The translations under genes and the position numbers were made by a program. 64,000 nucleotides of DNA from Kordia algicida OT-1 (lineage in GTDB: Bacteria; Bacteroidota; Bacteroidia; Flavobacteriales; Flavobacteriaceae). Positions 17,235 to 25,928 of this stretch are shown one piece after another (positions within the stretch are counted from its first letter, which is position 1; each line of letters starts with the position of its first letter). A model generated the notes under the pieces. It had not been told where the DNA came from, made no database searches, and was given only the letters and a program-made list of their open reading frames with translations. The stretch spans positions 1,960,630-2,024,629 of the forward strand of contig NZ_DS544873.1 of the NCBI RefSeq assembly GCF_000154725.1, written 5' to 3'.

Positions 17235-20153
17235 TCATCGCAAAGCACGTCTTAAAATTGTAATTGGATGCAACGCTTCTTTTTGAGTTCCATCTTTAAT
17301 TTGATGGCGACAACTTGTTCCGTTTGCAGCAATCATTGTATCAATTTCCGCAGCTCTAACTGCTGGAAATAACGATTGTTCGCCAATATTCATGCTGACT
17401 TCGTAATGTTCTTTTTCATACCCAAACGAACCTGCCATTCCGCAACAACCCGAAGCAATAATGGTAGGTTTATAATTTTTGGGAAGATTCAAAATATCAT
17501 ACGTACATTTCTGATTAGAGAGTGATTTTTGATAGCAATGCACATGAATTTTTACGTTTTTCGCTTCTTCCGTAAACGCTTCCGAAGTAATTTCGCCTGC
17601 TTGAATTTCGGCAGCTAAAAATTCTTCCAATAAATAGGTATGTACTGCAATATGTTTTGCCGCTACTTTATCATCTGCCAAACGAATATATTCGTCACGA
17701 AATGTGAGAATGGCAGAAGGTTCAATTCCTACCAAAACAGCATTTTCGTTGATGATGTTTTTAAAAATTTCTACATTTTTATTCGCTACTTTTTTTGCTT
17801 CTTCTAAGAAACCTTTCGAAATAAATGTACGTCCGCTTTCTTCATGCGCAACATGCTTAATTTCATAACCTAATGTTGATAAAACTACCAATGCGTCTTG
17901 TCCGATTTCCGATTCCAAGTAATTGGTAAATTCGTCACTAAAAATATATACTTTTTTAGCTTTAGAAACACTTTTATTCAACTGACTTACAGACTTTTTT
18001 AAAATCTTATCGAGTGTTTTCTTTGAATTAATAGGTAAGGTTCGTTCTTGCGCAACGCCTAATTTATTTTTAATGATTTTTGCCGTAAAACTATTCGTTT
18101 TTACAAAATTTGAAAGTCCTGAAAATCTGCTCGCCAATCGATTCGATTTGGTAGAAAACGCAAACGCTTTGTCGCGAAAAGTTGGCGTATTCGATTTGTA
18201 ATACTGATGTAAAAACTCTGCTTTCAACGCGGCAACATCTACATTACTTGGACATTCGCTAGCGCAAGCTTTGCAACTCAAACACAAATCAAAAACCTCC
18301 TTCAATTCTGGTTGATCGAACTTATTTTCTTTCTCTGAAACCGTTAAAAACTCACGCAACGCATTGGCGCGCGCACGAGTGGTATCTTTTTCATTAGTCG
18401 TTGCTCGGTAACTTGGACACATCGTTCCTGAGAACGAAGCAGGTTTTCTACAATCGCCAGAACCATTACATTTTTCGGCAGCTCGCAAAATTCCTTGACT
18501 GTCCGAAAAATCGAAAATCGTTTCAATTTCAGGTTCTGTACGATCAATTTCATACCGCAAAGACGTGTCCATTTTTGCAGCATCAACAATTTTCCCTGGA
18601 TTAAAAATGTTATTCGGATCAAAAACGGCTTTTACTTCTTTCAACAATTCGTAGTTCTTCTCTCCTATCATAATCGGAATAAACTCCGCACGCACAATTC
18701 CATCGCCGTGTTCGCCACTAAACGAACCTTTATATTTTTTAACTAATTTGGCAACATCGCGCGTAATTTTTCGGAACAAAACGACATCTTCTTTCTTTTT
18801 CAAATTCAAAATTGGGCGTAAATGCAATTCTCCCGCGCCAGCGTGTGCGTAATACACGGCTTCTTGCTGATAGTTTTTCATTAACTGAGAAAACTCCGAA
18901 ATGTACTTTGATAAATCTTCTAGCGCAACGGCAGTATCTTCAATACATGCCACTGCTTTTTTATCGCCAATGATATTTCCTAACAGTCCTAAACCAGCTT
19001 TTCGCAACTCCATCGCTTTGGCAATTTCGTCACCTTTTAAGACAGGAAAATCATAACTTTTCCCTTCATTTTCTAAGGAAATGATAAGTTCATTAGTTTG
19101 TTTGGCTAAATCTGCTTCCGTGTTTGAGCGCAATTCGAGCAACAAAATTGCTTGCGGATCGCCTTTTACGAAAAATCTGTTTTTGGCTTGCGCCAGATTT
19201 GACTTTGTACAATCTAAAATAATTTTGTCCATCATTTCACAAGTGTACAAATTGTGTTTCATAGTGCCTGAAACCGATTGCAAACAAGCTTCAATACTGC
19301 GATAATGTGCTGCAACCACACAACTATGTGTTGGTGGCAAATAGTCTAATTGCAAGGTGATTTTTGTAGTAAATGCCAACGTTCCTTCGCTTCCAGAAAG
19401 CAATCTGCACATATTAAACGTTTCTCCATTTTCTGAAAAAGGTTGCGTTTTCAACAATTCATCAATAGCATAACCAGTATTTCTTCGGTGAATTTCGGCT
19501 TTTGGAAATTCAATTCGGATGCGCGCTTGATTGTTTTTATCAATCAACAATTCGTATATTTTTTGATAAATTGAACCTTCAAGCGTAGTCAAAGTTCTTT
19601 TTTGATGGAATTCTTCCGTAGTAATTTCTCCAAAAGTAACTTCGCTTCCATCAGATAGTATCACATCCATGGAAATGATTTTATCACGCGTAACGCCATA
19701 TTGAACTGATGTTGTTCCAGAAGAATTGTTACCAACCATTCCGCCAATCATGCAACGATTGGATGTTGATGTATTTGGTCCGAAAAATAAATTTAATGGT
19801 TTTAAATAGGTGTTCAATTCATCACGAACAACGCCAGGTTGCACGGTAACCGTTTTTGCTTTTTCATCTACTGAAAGGATTTTTGTAAAGTATTTGGATA
19901 CATCAACCACAATGCCTTCTCCTACACATTGTCCTGCAAGTGAAGTTCCTGCGGTTCTTGGAATGAGTGATGTTTTCTGTGTTGTTGCAAAATCGATCAA
20001 TAATTTTAAATCACTCGTATTTTTAGGATATGCAACTGCTAGTGGAAGTTTTCTGTATACAGAAGCATCAGTAGCATATAAAATTCTGTGTAAGTCATCG
20101 TAAAAAATCGTTCCTGAAAAGGTATTTTTCAATTGTTCCAATTTCGTCTTCAT
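17235..20153 (-). CDS. FAD-linked oxidase with Fe-S and CCG domains (D-lactate/D-2-hydroxyacid dehydrogenase, YdiJ-like)
   Basis: This 972-residue single-chain enzyme joins three parts. The FAD-binding type 4 (PCMH) domain at about 25-260 has PRTAGTSLAGQCVGEGIVVDVS and MVGNNSSGT. The FAD-oxidase C domain at about 270-530 ends SGEHGDGIVR...FNPGKIVD. The Fe-S region has CNGSGDCRK...MCPSYRATTNE and the cluster CLSCKACASECPSNVD near 622, with a late CCG motif ASGCCGMAGSFGYE near 899. It should oxidise a D-2-hydroxyacid (D-lactate or D-2-hydroxyglutarate) and pass electrons via the clusters to the quinone pool. E. coli YdiJ and fused GlcD/GlcF-like proteins have this layout. Substrate not determinable. 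Confidence 0.9.
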   Translation of the reverse strand: MKTKLEQLKNTFSGTIFYDDLHRILYATDASVYRKLPLAVAYPKNTSDLKLLIDFATTQKTSLIPRTAGTSLAGQCVGEGIVVDVSKYFTKILSVDEKAKTVTVQPGVVRDELNTYLKPLNLFFGPNTSTSNRCMIGGMVGNNSSGTTSVQYGVTRDKIISMDVILSDGSEVTFGEITTEEFHQKRTLTTLEGSIYQKIYELLIDKNNQARIRIEFPKAEIHRRNTGYAIDELLKTQPFSENGETFNMCRLLSGSEGTLAFTTKITLQLDYLPPTHSCVVAAHYRSIEACLQSVSGTMKHNLYTCEMMDKIILDCTKSNLAQAKNRFFVKGDPQAILLLELRSNTEADLAKQTNELIISLENEGKSYDFPVLKGDEIAKAMELRKAGLGLLGNIIGDKKAVACIEDTAVALEDLSKYISEFSQLMKNYQQEAVYYAHAGAGELHLRPILNLKKKEDVVLFRKITRDVAKLVKKYKGSFSGEHGDGIVRAEFIPIMIGEKNYELLKEVKAVFDPNNIFNPGKIVDAAKMDTSLRYEIDRTEPEIETIFDFSDSQGILRAAEKCNGSGDCRKPASFSGTMCPSYRATTNEKDTTRARANALREFLTVSEKENKFDQPELKEVFDLCLSCKACASECPSNVDVAALKAEFLHQYYKSNTPTFRDKAFAFSTKSNRLASRFSGLSNFVKTNSFTAKIIKNKLGVAQERTLPINSKKTLDKILKKSVSQLNKSVSKAKKVYIFSDEFTNYLESEIGQDALVVLSTLGYEIKHVAHEESGRTFISKGFLEEAKKVANKNVEIFKNIINENAVLVGIEPSAILTFRDEYIRLADDKVAAKHIAVHTYLLEEFLAAEIQAGEITSEAFTEEAKNVKIHVHCYQKSLSNQKCTYDILNLPKNYKPTIIASGCCGMAGSFGYEKEHYEVSMNIGEQSLFPAVRAAEIDTMIAANGTSCRHQIKDGTQKEALHPITILRRALR

Positions 20154-20345
20154 GCCACTGTTATTGTTCTGCTGTATAATTTTCGCAGCAATATAAACTT
20201 ATTTTTTTAGTTATAAATAACAAATGAGTTGCGTATCACAATAAGATATGAACATGTGATATCTTCCAGTAAAAACAAATGATGTAACTGGCATAATTGT
20301 TGAATAATTCTGCTAACATTAGAAACACCTTAAATTTTAAAAGAC

Positions 20346-20819
20346 ATGAAAAAGCTCGTAATTTTAAGTATGTTATTTGTAGGATATATGGCGTCTGCAC
20401 AACAGATTTCTGAGAATGCTATTGGACTACGAATCGGAGGAAATAATGGTTTTGGCACTGAAATTTCATATCAAAGAGCCTTGTGGGACAACAACCGACT
20501 TGAGCTAGATTTAGGCTGGAAAGACAATGATGCATACGATGCATATAAAATCACTGGATTGTACCAATGGATTTGGAATATTGATGGTGGATTTAATTGG
20601 TATGCTGGCGCTGGCGGCGGCGTTGGAAGCTGGAATAGCAATAGAAACTTGACCAACGATGGTTTTTATGCTTTTTTAGCGGGCGATGTTGGTATTGAGT
20701 ATAGTTTTGATTTTCCGTTACAGCTTTCGCTAGATATACGACCTGAATTGGGTTTTGACAACGGATTTAATGATAATTTGGATATGGATTTAGCCATTGG
20801 CGTACGTTATCAGTTCTGA
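20346..20819 (+). CDS. Small outer-membrane beta-barrel protein
   Basis: The 157-residue protein has a signal peptide (to ASAQ) and alternating amphipathic strands with glycine-rich turns (LRIGGNNGFGTEISY, WYAGAGGGVGSW), ending in a C-terminal aromatic (RYQF), as expected for an 8-stranded outer-membrane barrel inserted by BamA. It may be a structural porin-like or OmpX-like protein; no enzyme motif is present. It is followed by the TlpA lipoprotein, which has its own promoter box. Confidence 0.75.
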   Translation: MKKLVILSMLFVGYMASAQQISENAIGLRIGGNNGFGTEISYQRALWDNNRLELDLGWKDNDAYDAYKITGLYQWIWNIDGGFNWYAGAGGGVGSWNSNRNLTNDGFYAFLAGDVGIEYSFDFPLQLSLDIRPELGFDNGFNDNLDMDLAIGVRYQF

Positions 20820-20848
20820 TTTTTTTAGGGTAATTCTTTGCATTTAAT

Positions 20849-20856
20849 TAAATTTG
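20849..20856 (+). promoter_or_regulatory. -7 promoter element TAAATTTG
   Basis: TAAATTTG matches TAnnTTTG, 31 bases before the ATG of the TlpA lipoprotein gene at 20888. Confidence 0.5.
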
Positions 20857-20887
20857 CACGTTTAACTAATTTAATATTTCAATAAAA

Positions 20888-22051
20888 ATGTATACAAACG
20901 TGAAAAAAGTATTTTTAATTGCATGTATTACCAGTATGTTATTGTTTACTTCTTGTGGAGAAGGAAATAAAGATACGAGTTTAGCTGATGGTTATACGAT
21001 AGAAACTACGATTAGCGGAATTCCTGATGGTGTGCGTGCATTTTTGAAAGTTCCGAATGATAAAGGTGTTCCACAACCTAAAGACACTGCGATTGTTCAG
21101 AATGGTAAATTTATTTTTACAGGAAAAGTTGAATATCCACAATTAGGTTTTATTTATGTAAATGGTGCGCAAGGAAACATTAATTTATTGATTGAAAATG
21201 CAAAGGTTGAAGTAGAAGCGTACAGAGATAGCTTGTCTAAATCGAAGGTTTCTGGTGGTAAGCACAATCAGGAATATGTAGATTTTATTGAAAATTCCAG
21301 AGCCTTGTCTAAAAAAGTTGGAAAAGTAAGAGAACGGTATGCAGCTGCGGTAAAGATGAAAGATACAGCGGTAATCGCTGCAATAAGAAAGCAAATCGGT
21401 GATATTGACAAAGAAGCGATTGCATATCAAGAGCAATACGTAATCGATCATCCAAAATCTTATATTTCTGTAATGTTGGTCAATCGTCTACTTCAAAATA
21501 AATTGACAAACGCAAAAAAAGCAAAAGTTTTTTACGACGGACTTCCTGATGATATGAAGAAAACGCGAATTGCGGAAGATTTATTCATCAAAATAACAGA
21601 AATGTTGCGTGCGGCTATTGGTTCGATTGCACCAGATTTCTCAGCGCCAAATCCGGAAGGAAAAAAGATTTCTTTAAATGATATTAAAGGAAAAGTAACC
21701 GTAATTGATTTTTGGGCAGCTTGGTGTGGACCTTGTCGCAAGGAAAATCCGAATGTTGTAAAGATTTACAATAAATATCACAAAGATGGATTGGAGATTA
21801 TCGGTGTTTCTTTAGATGGTCGCCCAAACCAGAAAAACGCTAAAGAAGACTGGATTCGTGCTATTGAAAAAGATCAATTGCCTTGGCATCAAGTATCAAA
21901 TTTAGATGGCTTTAGAGATGGAATTGCGCGTACATACAACGTTCGTTCAATTCCTGCTACGTTTATTTTAAATGAAGATGGAGAAATTGTGGCGAAGAAT
22001 TTACGTGGAGCAACTTTGGAAGCTAAAATTAAAGAATTACTCGGTAAGTAG
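20888..22051 (+). CDS. TlpA-like thioredoxin-fold lipoprotein with DUF4369 domain
   Basis: The 387-residue protein has a lipobox (LLFTSCGEG, Cys at about 23), so it should be lipid-anchored to the envelope. Residues about 35-140 form a DUF4369 domain (YTIETTISGIPDG...GKFIFTGKV), followed by a helical linker. The C-terminal 150 residues are a TlpA/ResA thioredoxin domain with the redox motif WCGPC near residue 279, the preceding VIDFWAAW strand and a cis-proline in VRSIPATFIL. It likely reduces or exchanges disulfides of exported proteins, for example during cytochrome c maturation. The family is abundant in Bacteroidota. Confidence 0.9.
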   Translation: MYTNVKKVFLIACITSMLLFTSCGEGNKDTSLADGYTIETTISGIPDGVRAFLKVPNDKGVPQPKDTAIVQNGKFIFTGKVEYPQLGFIYVNGAQGNINLLIENAKVEVEAYRDSLSKSKVSGGKHNQEYVDFIENSRALSKKVGKVRERYAAAVKMKDTAVIAAIRKQIGDIDKEAIAYQEQYVIDHPKSYISVMLVNRLLQNKLTNAKKAKVFYDGLPDDMKKTRIAEDLFIKITEMLRAAIGSIAPDFSAPNPEGKKISLNDIKGKVTVIDFWAAWCGPCRKENPNVVKIYNKYHKDGLEIIGVSLDGRPNQKNAKEDWIRAIEKDQLPWHQVSNLDGFRDGIARTYNVRSIPATFILNEDGEIVAKNLRGATLEAKIKELLGK

Positions 22052-22214
22052 TTATGAATTTTGAGTTGTGAGTTGTGGGTTTAAATTTTCACTTTATGAA
22101 TACTTACGATTATTCTGTTTTACTTTAATTCAATATTCAACACATACAATTTAAAATTTCTAAAACTGATTTTCAACAAGTTAGTTTTTTAACTAAAAAA
22201 ACGTATATTTTTTA

Positions 22215-22245
22215 TTTGCACGGTTCAAAAACAATAGTATATTTG
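22215..22245 (+). promoter_or_regulatory. Consensus flavobacterial promoter for tRNA-Tyr
   Basis: TTTG at 22215-22218, a spacer of exactly 19 bases, and TATATTTG at 22238-22245 together match the Bacteroidota consensus TTTG-N19-TAnnTTTG. The tRNA begins 26 bases after the box, leaving room for a short 5' leader. Confidence 0.8.
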
Positions 22246-22271
22246 CAACCGATTTTATAACAAATATCGTT

Positions 22272-22353
<82 letters not shown>

Positions 22354-22363
22354 CTTTAACTCG

Positions 22364-22398
22364 AAAAGTCTACACGTAAGTGTGGACTTTTTGTTTTT
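22364..22398 (+). terminator. Terminator after tRNA-Tyr
   Basis: A 12-bp stem (AAAAGTCTACAC with GTGTGGACTTTT, one G-U pair) with a GTAA loop is followed by a T-rich run. Confidence 0.8.
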
Positions 22399-22443
22399 TA
22401 AACCTCTTGAAACGACTTATTTTTTTCTTGGAAGAAGTACTTT

Positions 22444-23082
22444 TTATATTTTCCCCATTTTGTTCAATACAAACAATGCGATAATCGGAACTGCCATAGC
22501 AATAACAATCCATGTTTGCTCAAATAATAATTCTTTGCGAAGTGCTAATGTAATTATAAATCCCGCGACAGCGCCACCAAAATGTGCATCGTGACCAATA
22601 TTTCCTGTTCTTTTTTTCATTCCATAAATAGAGAACAATAAATATCCTACCGCAAATACATATCCAGGAATGATAAAGTTAATCATCATGTGTGGTCGTA
22701 ATAATATTGCCGAAAATAGTATTCCTGAAACAGCTCCACTCGCGCCCAAAGCACTGTAGTGATATTCGTTTTTGTGAAAGTAGAATGAAAACAAACTTCC
22801 TAACAATAAGCTTCCCAAGTAAATTAATAGAAAATTTGTAGCTCCAAGTTCAAATATGACTGTATTTGCAAAAAAGAATAGCGTAATCATATTGAAAGCC
22901 AAATGTTGCATATCTGCATGTAAAAATGCAGATGTTATCATTCGTAAGTGTTCTCCACGATGAATTGCTCCTACATTAAACATGTATTTACTTCGAAAAG
23001 CGTAATCGTCAAAGCCTTTGAGAGATACCAAAACGTTTGCTACAATTACACCAATAGTTACCAATTCCAAATTCATAGTCAA
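22444..23082 (-). CDS. Rhomboid family intramembrane serine protease
   Basis: This 212-residue protein has six hydrophobic segments. The catalytic Ser is in GASGAVSG (about residue 115) and the His in HDAHFGGAVAGF (about 166). An HLAFNMITLFFF segment with conserved His/Asn precedes them, as in GlpG-type rhomboids. It should cleave membrane-spanning substrates within the bilayer; the substrate is unknown. It diverges from the acyltransferase gene, and the two starts share an 18-bp palindromic promoter at 23100-23117. Confidence 0.92.
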   Translation of the reverse strand: MTMNLELVTIGVIVANVLVSLKGFDDYAFRSKYMFNVGAIHRGEHLRMITSAFLHADMQHLAFNMITLFFFANTVIFELGATNFLLIYLGSLLLGSLFSFYFHKNEYHYSALGASGAVSGILFSAILLRPHMMINFIIPGYVFAVGYLLFSIYGMKKRTGNIGHDAHFGGAVAGFIITLALRKELLFEQTWIVIAMAVPIIALFVLNKMGKI

Positions 23083-23099
23083 ATAGCCTAATTAAGTGT

Positions 23100-23117
23100 C
23101 AAATATAGCTATATTTG
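23100..23117. promoter_or_regulatory. Palindromic divergent promoter with two back-to-back -7 boxes
   Basis: CAAATATAGCTATATTTG is a perfect 18-bp palindrome. Each strand reads TATATTTG, a TAnnTTTG match, pointing outward. The rhomboid ATG is 17 bases beyond on the minus side and the acyltransferase ATG 18 bases beyond on the plus side, so the layout is symmetrical. Confidence 0.65.
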
Positions 23118-23135
23118 TCAAAATTTAGTACATAC

Positions 23136-24038
23136 ATGCAGCTTATCGCGTTCATTCTTATATATCCAATTTTATGGTTGATTTCCATTCTTCCATTTCC
23201 GTTGCTATATCTTTTTTCTGATTTTTGTTACCTTCTTGTATATTATGTTATTGGCTACAGAAAAAAGGTTGTTCGTGGGAATTTAAAATTAGTTTTTCCT
23301 GAAAAAACTGATGCAGAGCGTTTAAAGATTGAAAAGAAATATTACCACCATTTGTGTGATATGTTTCTAGAAATGATAAAATCACTGACAATTTCTGATG
23401 CTTCGCTACGCAAACGATTTGTATTCCCCAATATTGAAGTGTTGAACGAATATGAAAAGCAAGGACAAAGTATCATCTTAATTTCGGGACATTATGCCAA
23501 TTGGGAATGGATGAATATTGTAAAAGAATATGTGTCGCTACACGGATACGGAATTTACAAGAAACTAACAAATAGGTATTTTGATAAGCTCGTTCGTGAC
23601 ATTCGCGAGAAACGAAATTCTACGCTTATTACTACGAAAGAAACGTTTAAGACAATTAAAAAGAACGAAGATGCTGGCAAACTTGCTATTTATTATATGG
23701 TAAGCGATCAGTCACCAAAACCGTTGCCCCACTACTACTGGACTGAATTTATGAATATTACCGTGCCTTGTTTTAACGGTTCTGAGGTTTTAGCTCGCAA
23801 AGCAAACATGCCTTTTATTTATTTTAAGATTGAAAAAGTAAAACGCGGACATTATCAAGGAACGTTTATTCCTTTGACGCCAAATGGCATCCGAAATTAT
23901 CCTGAAAATGAACCGACTGAATTGTTTTACAGAGAATTAGAAAAGCAAATTCGCGAAGTTCCTGAATATTATTATTGGGTTCACAAACGTTGGAAACATC
24001 GCGATAAAGTTCCTGAGGAATATCAGAAGAAAAAATAA
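23136..24038 (+). CDS. LpxL/HtrB-like lipid A / lysophospholipid acyltransferase
   Basis: This 300-residue protein has an N-terminal membrane segment (LIAFILIYPILWLISILPF) and an acyltransferase core with the catalytic HxxxxE-type motif GHYANWEWM near residue 117. A DQSPKPLPHYYW segment and IPLTPNGIR follow. It probably adds a secondary acyl chain to lipid A or a related glycolipid at the inner membrane, by analogy with LpxL. I use the ATG at 23136. The longer TTG start at 23115 falls within the -7 promoter box. Confidence 0.85.
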   Translation: MQLIAFILIYPILWLISILPFPLLYLFSDFCYLLVYYVIGYRKKVVRGNLKLVFPEKTDAERLKIEKKYYHHLCDMFLEMIKSLTISDASLRKRFVFPNIEVLNEYEKQGQSIILISGHYANWEWMNIVKEYVSLHGYGIYKKLTNRYFDKLVRDIREKRNSTLITTKETFKTIKKNEDAGKLAIYYMVSDQSPKPLPHYYWTEFMNITVPCFNGSEVLARKANMPFIYFKIEKVKRGHYQGTFIPLTPNGIRNYPENEPTELFYRELEKQIREVPEYYYWVHKRWKHRDKVPEEYQKKK

Positions 24039-24039
24039 A

Positions 24040-24510
24040 TCACACCACTCTACCTTCTTTTTTGGCTTTTGCATCCAACGAACTTCCAATGGCAAGTCCG
24101 ACCGCCAAACCTATTGGCAAACCTAAGGCAATATTGCCAAATACAACGCCCCATGGCATTCCTAGTGCAATTCCAAGAGGCATCCAAATACTCACATAAT
24201 ATCCTTTGTTGACTAATTTGTGTTTGGTAATTACGGTATTTTTGAGCTTGCTTTTCTTTTTAATAAAATCGCGTCGAATTTCTTTATCTTTAAAACCTGC
24301 TACAGTTGGAATTGCTTCTACAAGCACATTCATTTCTTCTTGAAAAGTTACCAAAGTTTCAGGAGAAGCCGCATGCGTTGCCATTTTTTCGAGCAATCGT
24401 TTTAAATAATCTGTTTCGGCTTTTTTATGTAGTTCTTGGTTGTATGTTGCTGTTTTTTCATCAATCATGTTGATGAGCATTTCTTTCCAATGTGTATATA
24501 TGGTTTCCAT
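24040..24510 (-). CDS. Unknown protein with glycine-zipper membrane region
   Basis: I do not recognise this 156-residue protein. The N-terminal 100 residues are charged and helical. Residues about 107-145 are hydrophobic with regular glycines (PLGIALGMPWGVVFGNIALG), a glycine-zipper pattern that packs helices in the membrane, ending in a short basic tail. It is convergent with the acyltransferase gene, the two stops being 1 base apart. It may be a membrane-associated stress or envelope protein; no enzymatic motif is present. Confidence 0.65.
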   Translation of the reverse strand: METIYTHWKEMLINMIDEKTATYNQELHKKAETDYLKRLLEKMATHAASPETLVTFQEEMNVLVEAIPTVAGFKDKEIRRDFIKKKSKLKNTVITKHKLVNKGYYVSIWMPLGIALGMPWGVVFGNIALGLPIGLAVGLAIGSSLDAKAKKEGRVV

Positions 24511-24751
24511 GAAGATTGTGTTCTATTACTAAAATAGGTAGCATATTTGTTGGTTTTGTTACAACAAGAAACATAAGAGCTACAGGAATAGAAAATTTAT
24601 GCAATACTCAAATCTACAAAAATTAACGTCAACAACCTGTTAACAGACTCAAAAACCATTCATGCATTAGCGTTAACAAAAATTGCAACTAAGCTAATCT
24701 ATCATCGTTTTTGCTCGTATTTTTGACTAAATCAATAAAAACAATCACAAT

Positions 24752-24910
24752 ATGTCAATTTTAACAATTATTCTAAGTGTCATTTTTCCACCATTAGCCG
24801 TAGCTTTAAAACATGGAATTAGCAGTCAACTCTTAATTAATATTTTACTAACGCTTTTAGGATGGATTCCTGGTGTAATTCATGCGATCATTGTAAACAA
24901 AGAAGGATAA
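24752..24910 (+). CDS. Pmp3/YqaE family small membrane protein
   Basis: A 52-residue protein starts at ATG 24752: MSILTIILSVIFPPLAVALK, then a second hydrophobic helix ILLTLLGWIPGVIHAIIV. The FPPLAV and GWIPGVIHA motifs are those of Pmp3/YqaE proteins, two-helix membrane proteins linked to salt and cold stress and membrane potential in yeast, plants and bacteria. It starts an apparent operon: App1-like phosphatase 3 bases later, then a kinase-like protein. Too short for many gene callers, but the family match is clear. Confidence 0.9.
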   Translation: MSILTIILSVIFPPLAVALKHGISSQLLINILLTLLGWIPGVIHAIIVNKEG

Positions 24911-24913
24911 TAT

Positions 24914-25927
24914 ATGCCATTATTTAAATTTATATCACGACTAATTGACGATGAAGATCCAGTTATTGTGATGCCTTTCGGCGGATATGCTAATCGTAAT
25001 AAAATTTACGCACAAGCACGCGTACTAGAAGATGAAGGCATCAAACATTCTGAGGAAGACAGCGCCATCAAAAGTTTATACAACTCTTATAAACGCTTTG
25101 AAACAGATGAAGTAGAAAATGCACTTGTAAGAGTTACAATTAACGATAAAACCATTGAATTAACTTCAGATAAAGAAGGATATATCCATGTAGATACCGA
25201 TCATACTTTTGAAGTAAATACTACCAAAAACACACATTGGTTGCCAATTACGTATGAGCTAATCATTGACGATACAATTACGCATACGATTACAGACGAA
25301 ATTCTATTTCCTGGAACAAATGCAGGTTTCGGAATCATTTCAGATATGGACGATACTGTGATTGAAACAGGATTATCTTCAACATTTAAATGGAAAGTAA
25401 TCATTAATTCGTTCTTTAAACACAGTTCTAACCGAGTTCCGCTTGATGGCGCACAGGAATTTTATTCACTACTCAAAAAAGGACATAACGGAACACAAGA
25501 CAATCCTTTCTTTTACTTGTCTAACAGTCCGTGGAACCTGCATGAATACTTAATTGATTTTCTAAAATTTTATGAATTTCCAAAAGGAACATTGTTATTG
25601 CGCGATATTGGATTTGAAAATAAAAGGAAAGAAAGTTTTTTAGAACGCAATAAATTCATTAAAATATCACATATACTCAATACATATCCTTCGTTGCCAT
25701 TTGTTTTAATTGGCGATGCTGTCGATTTGGATCATGAAATTTATATCGAAATTGCCAAACAATTCCCAAACCGAATCAAAGCAATTTACATAAGAACTAC
25801 GACCAATAAACGACAAATGAAACGTGTACAAGCAATTATTGAAAATGCTACAGACATTGAAGTAAAACTCATTGAAAATACCACAGAAGCATTAGCACAT
25901 GCTCGAGAAAACAAGCTGATTCCCTAA
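24914..25927 (+). CDS. App1-family (DUF2183) phosphatidate phosphatase-like protein
   Basis: The 337-residue protein has a beta-sandwich N-terminal half and a HAD-like catalytic C-terminal half with GIISDMDDTVIETG (DxDxT, residues near 145-150), FFYLSNSPWNLHEYL and LIGDAVDLDHEIY. This is the App1/DUF2183 family, which in yeast dephosphorylates phosphatidic acid at membranes. The bacterial substrate is not established. It is the middle gene of a tight operon with the Pmp3-like protein upstream and the kinase-like protein 1 base downstream. A membrane lipid role fits its neighbours. Confidence 0.88.
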   Translation: MPLFKFISRLIDDEDPVIVMPFGGYANRNKIYAQARVLEDEGIKHSEEDSAIKSLYNSYKRFETDEVENALVRVTINDKTIELTSDKEGYIHVDTDHTFEVNTTKNTHWLPITYELIIDDTITHTITDEILFPGTNAGFGIISDMDDTVIETGLSSTFKWKVIINSFFKHSSNRVPLDGAQEFYSLLKKGHNGTQDNPFFYLSNSPWNLHEYLIDFLKFYEFPKGTLLLRDIGFENKRKESFLERNKFIKISHILNTYPSLPFVLIGDAVDLDHEIYIEIAKQFPNRIKAIYIRTTTNKRQMKRVQAIIENATDIEVKLIENTTEALAHARENKLIP

Positions 25928-25928
25928 C

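Noticed and set aside
23115..23135. TTG start for the acyltransferase
   Set aside because: It lies in the TATATTTG box of the palindromic promoter.
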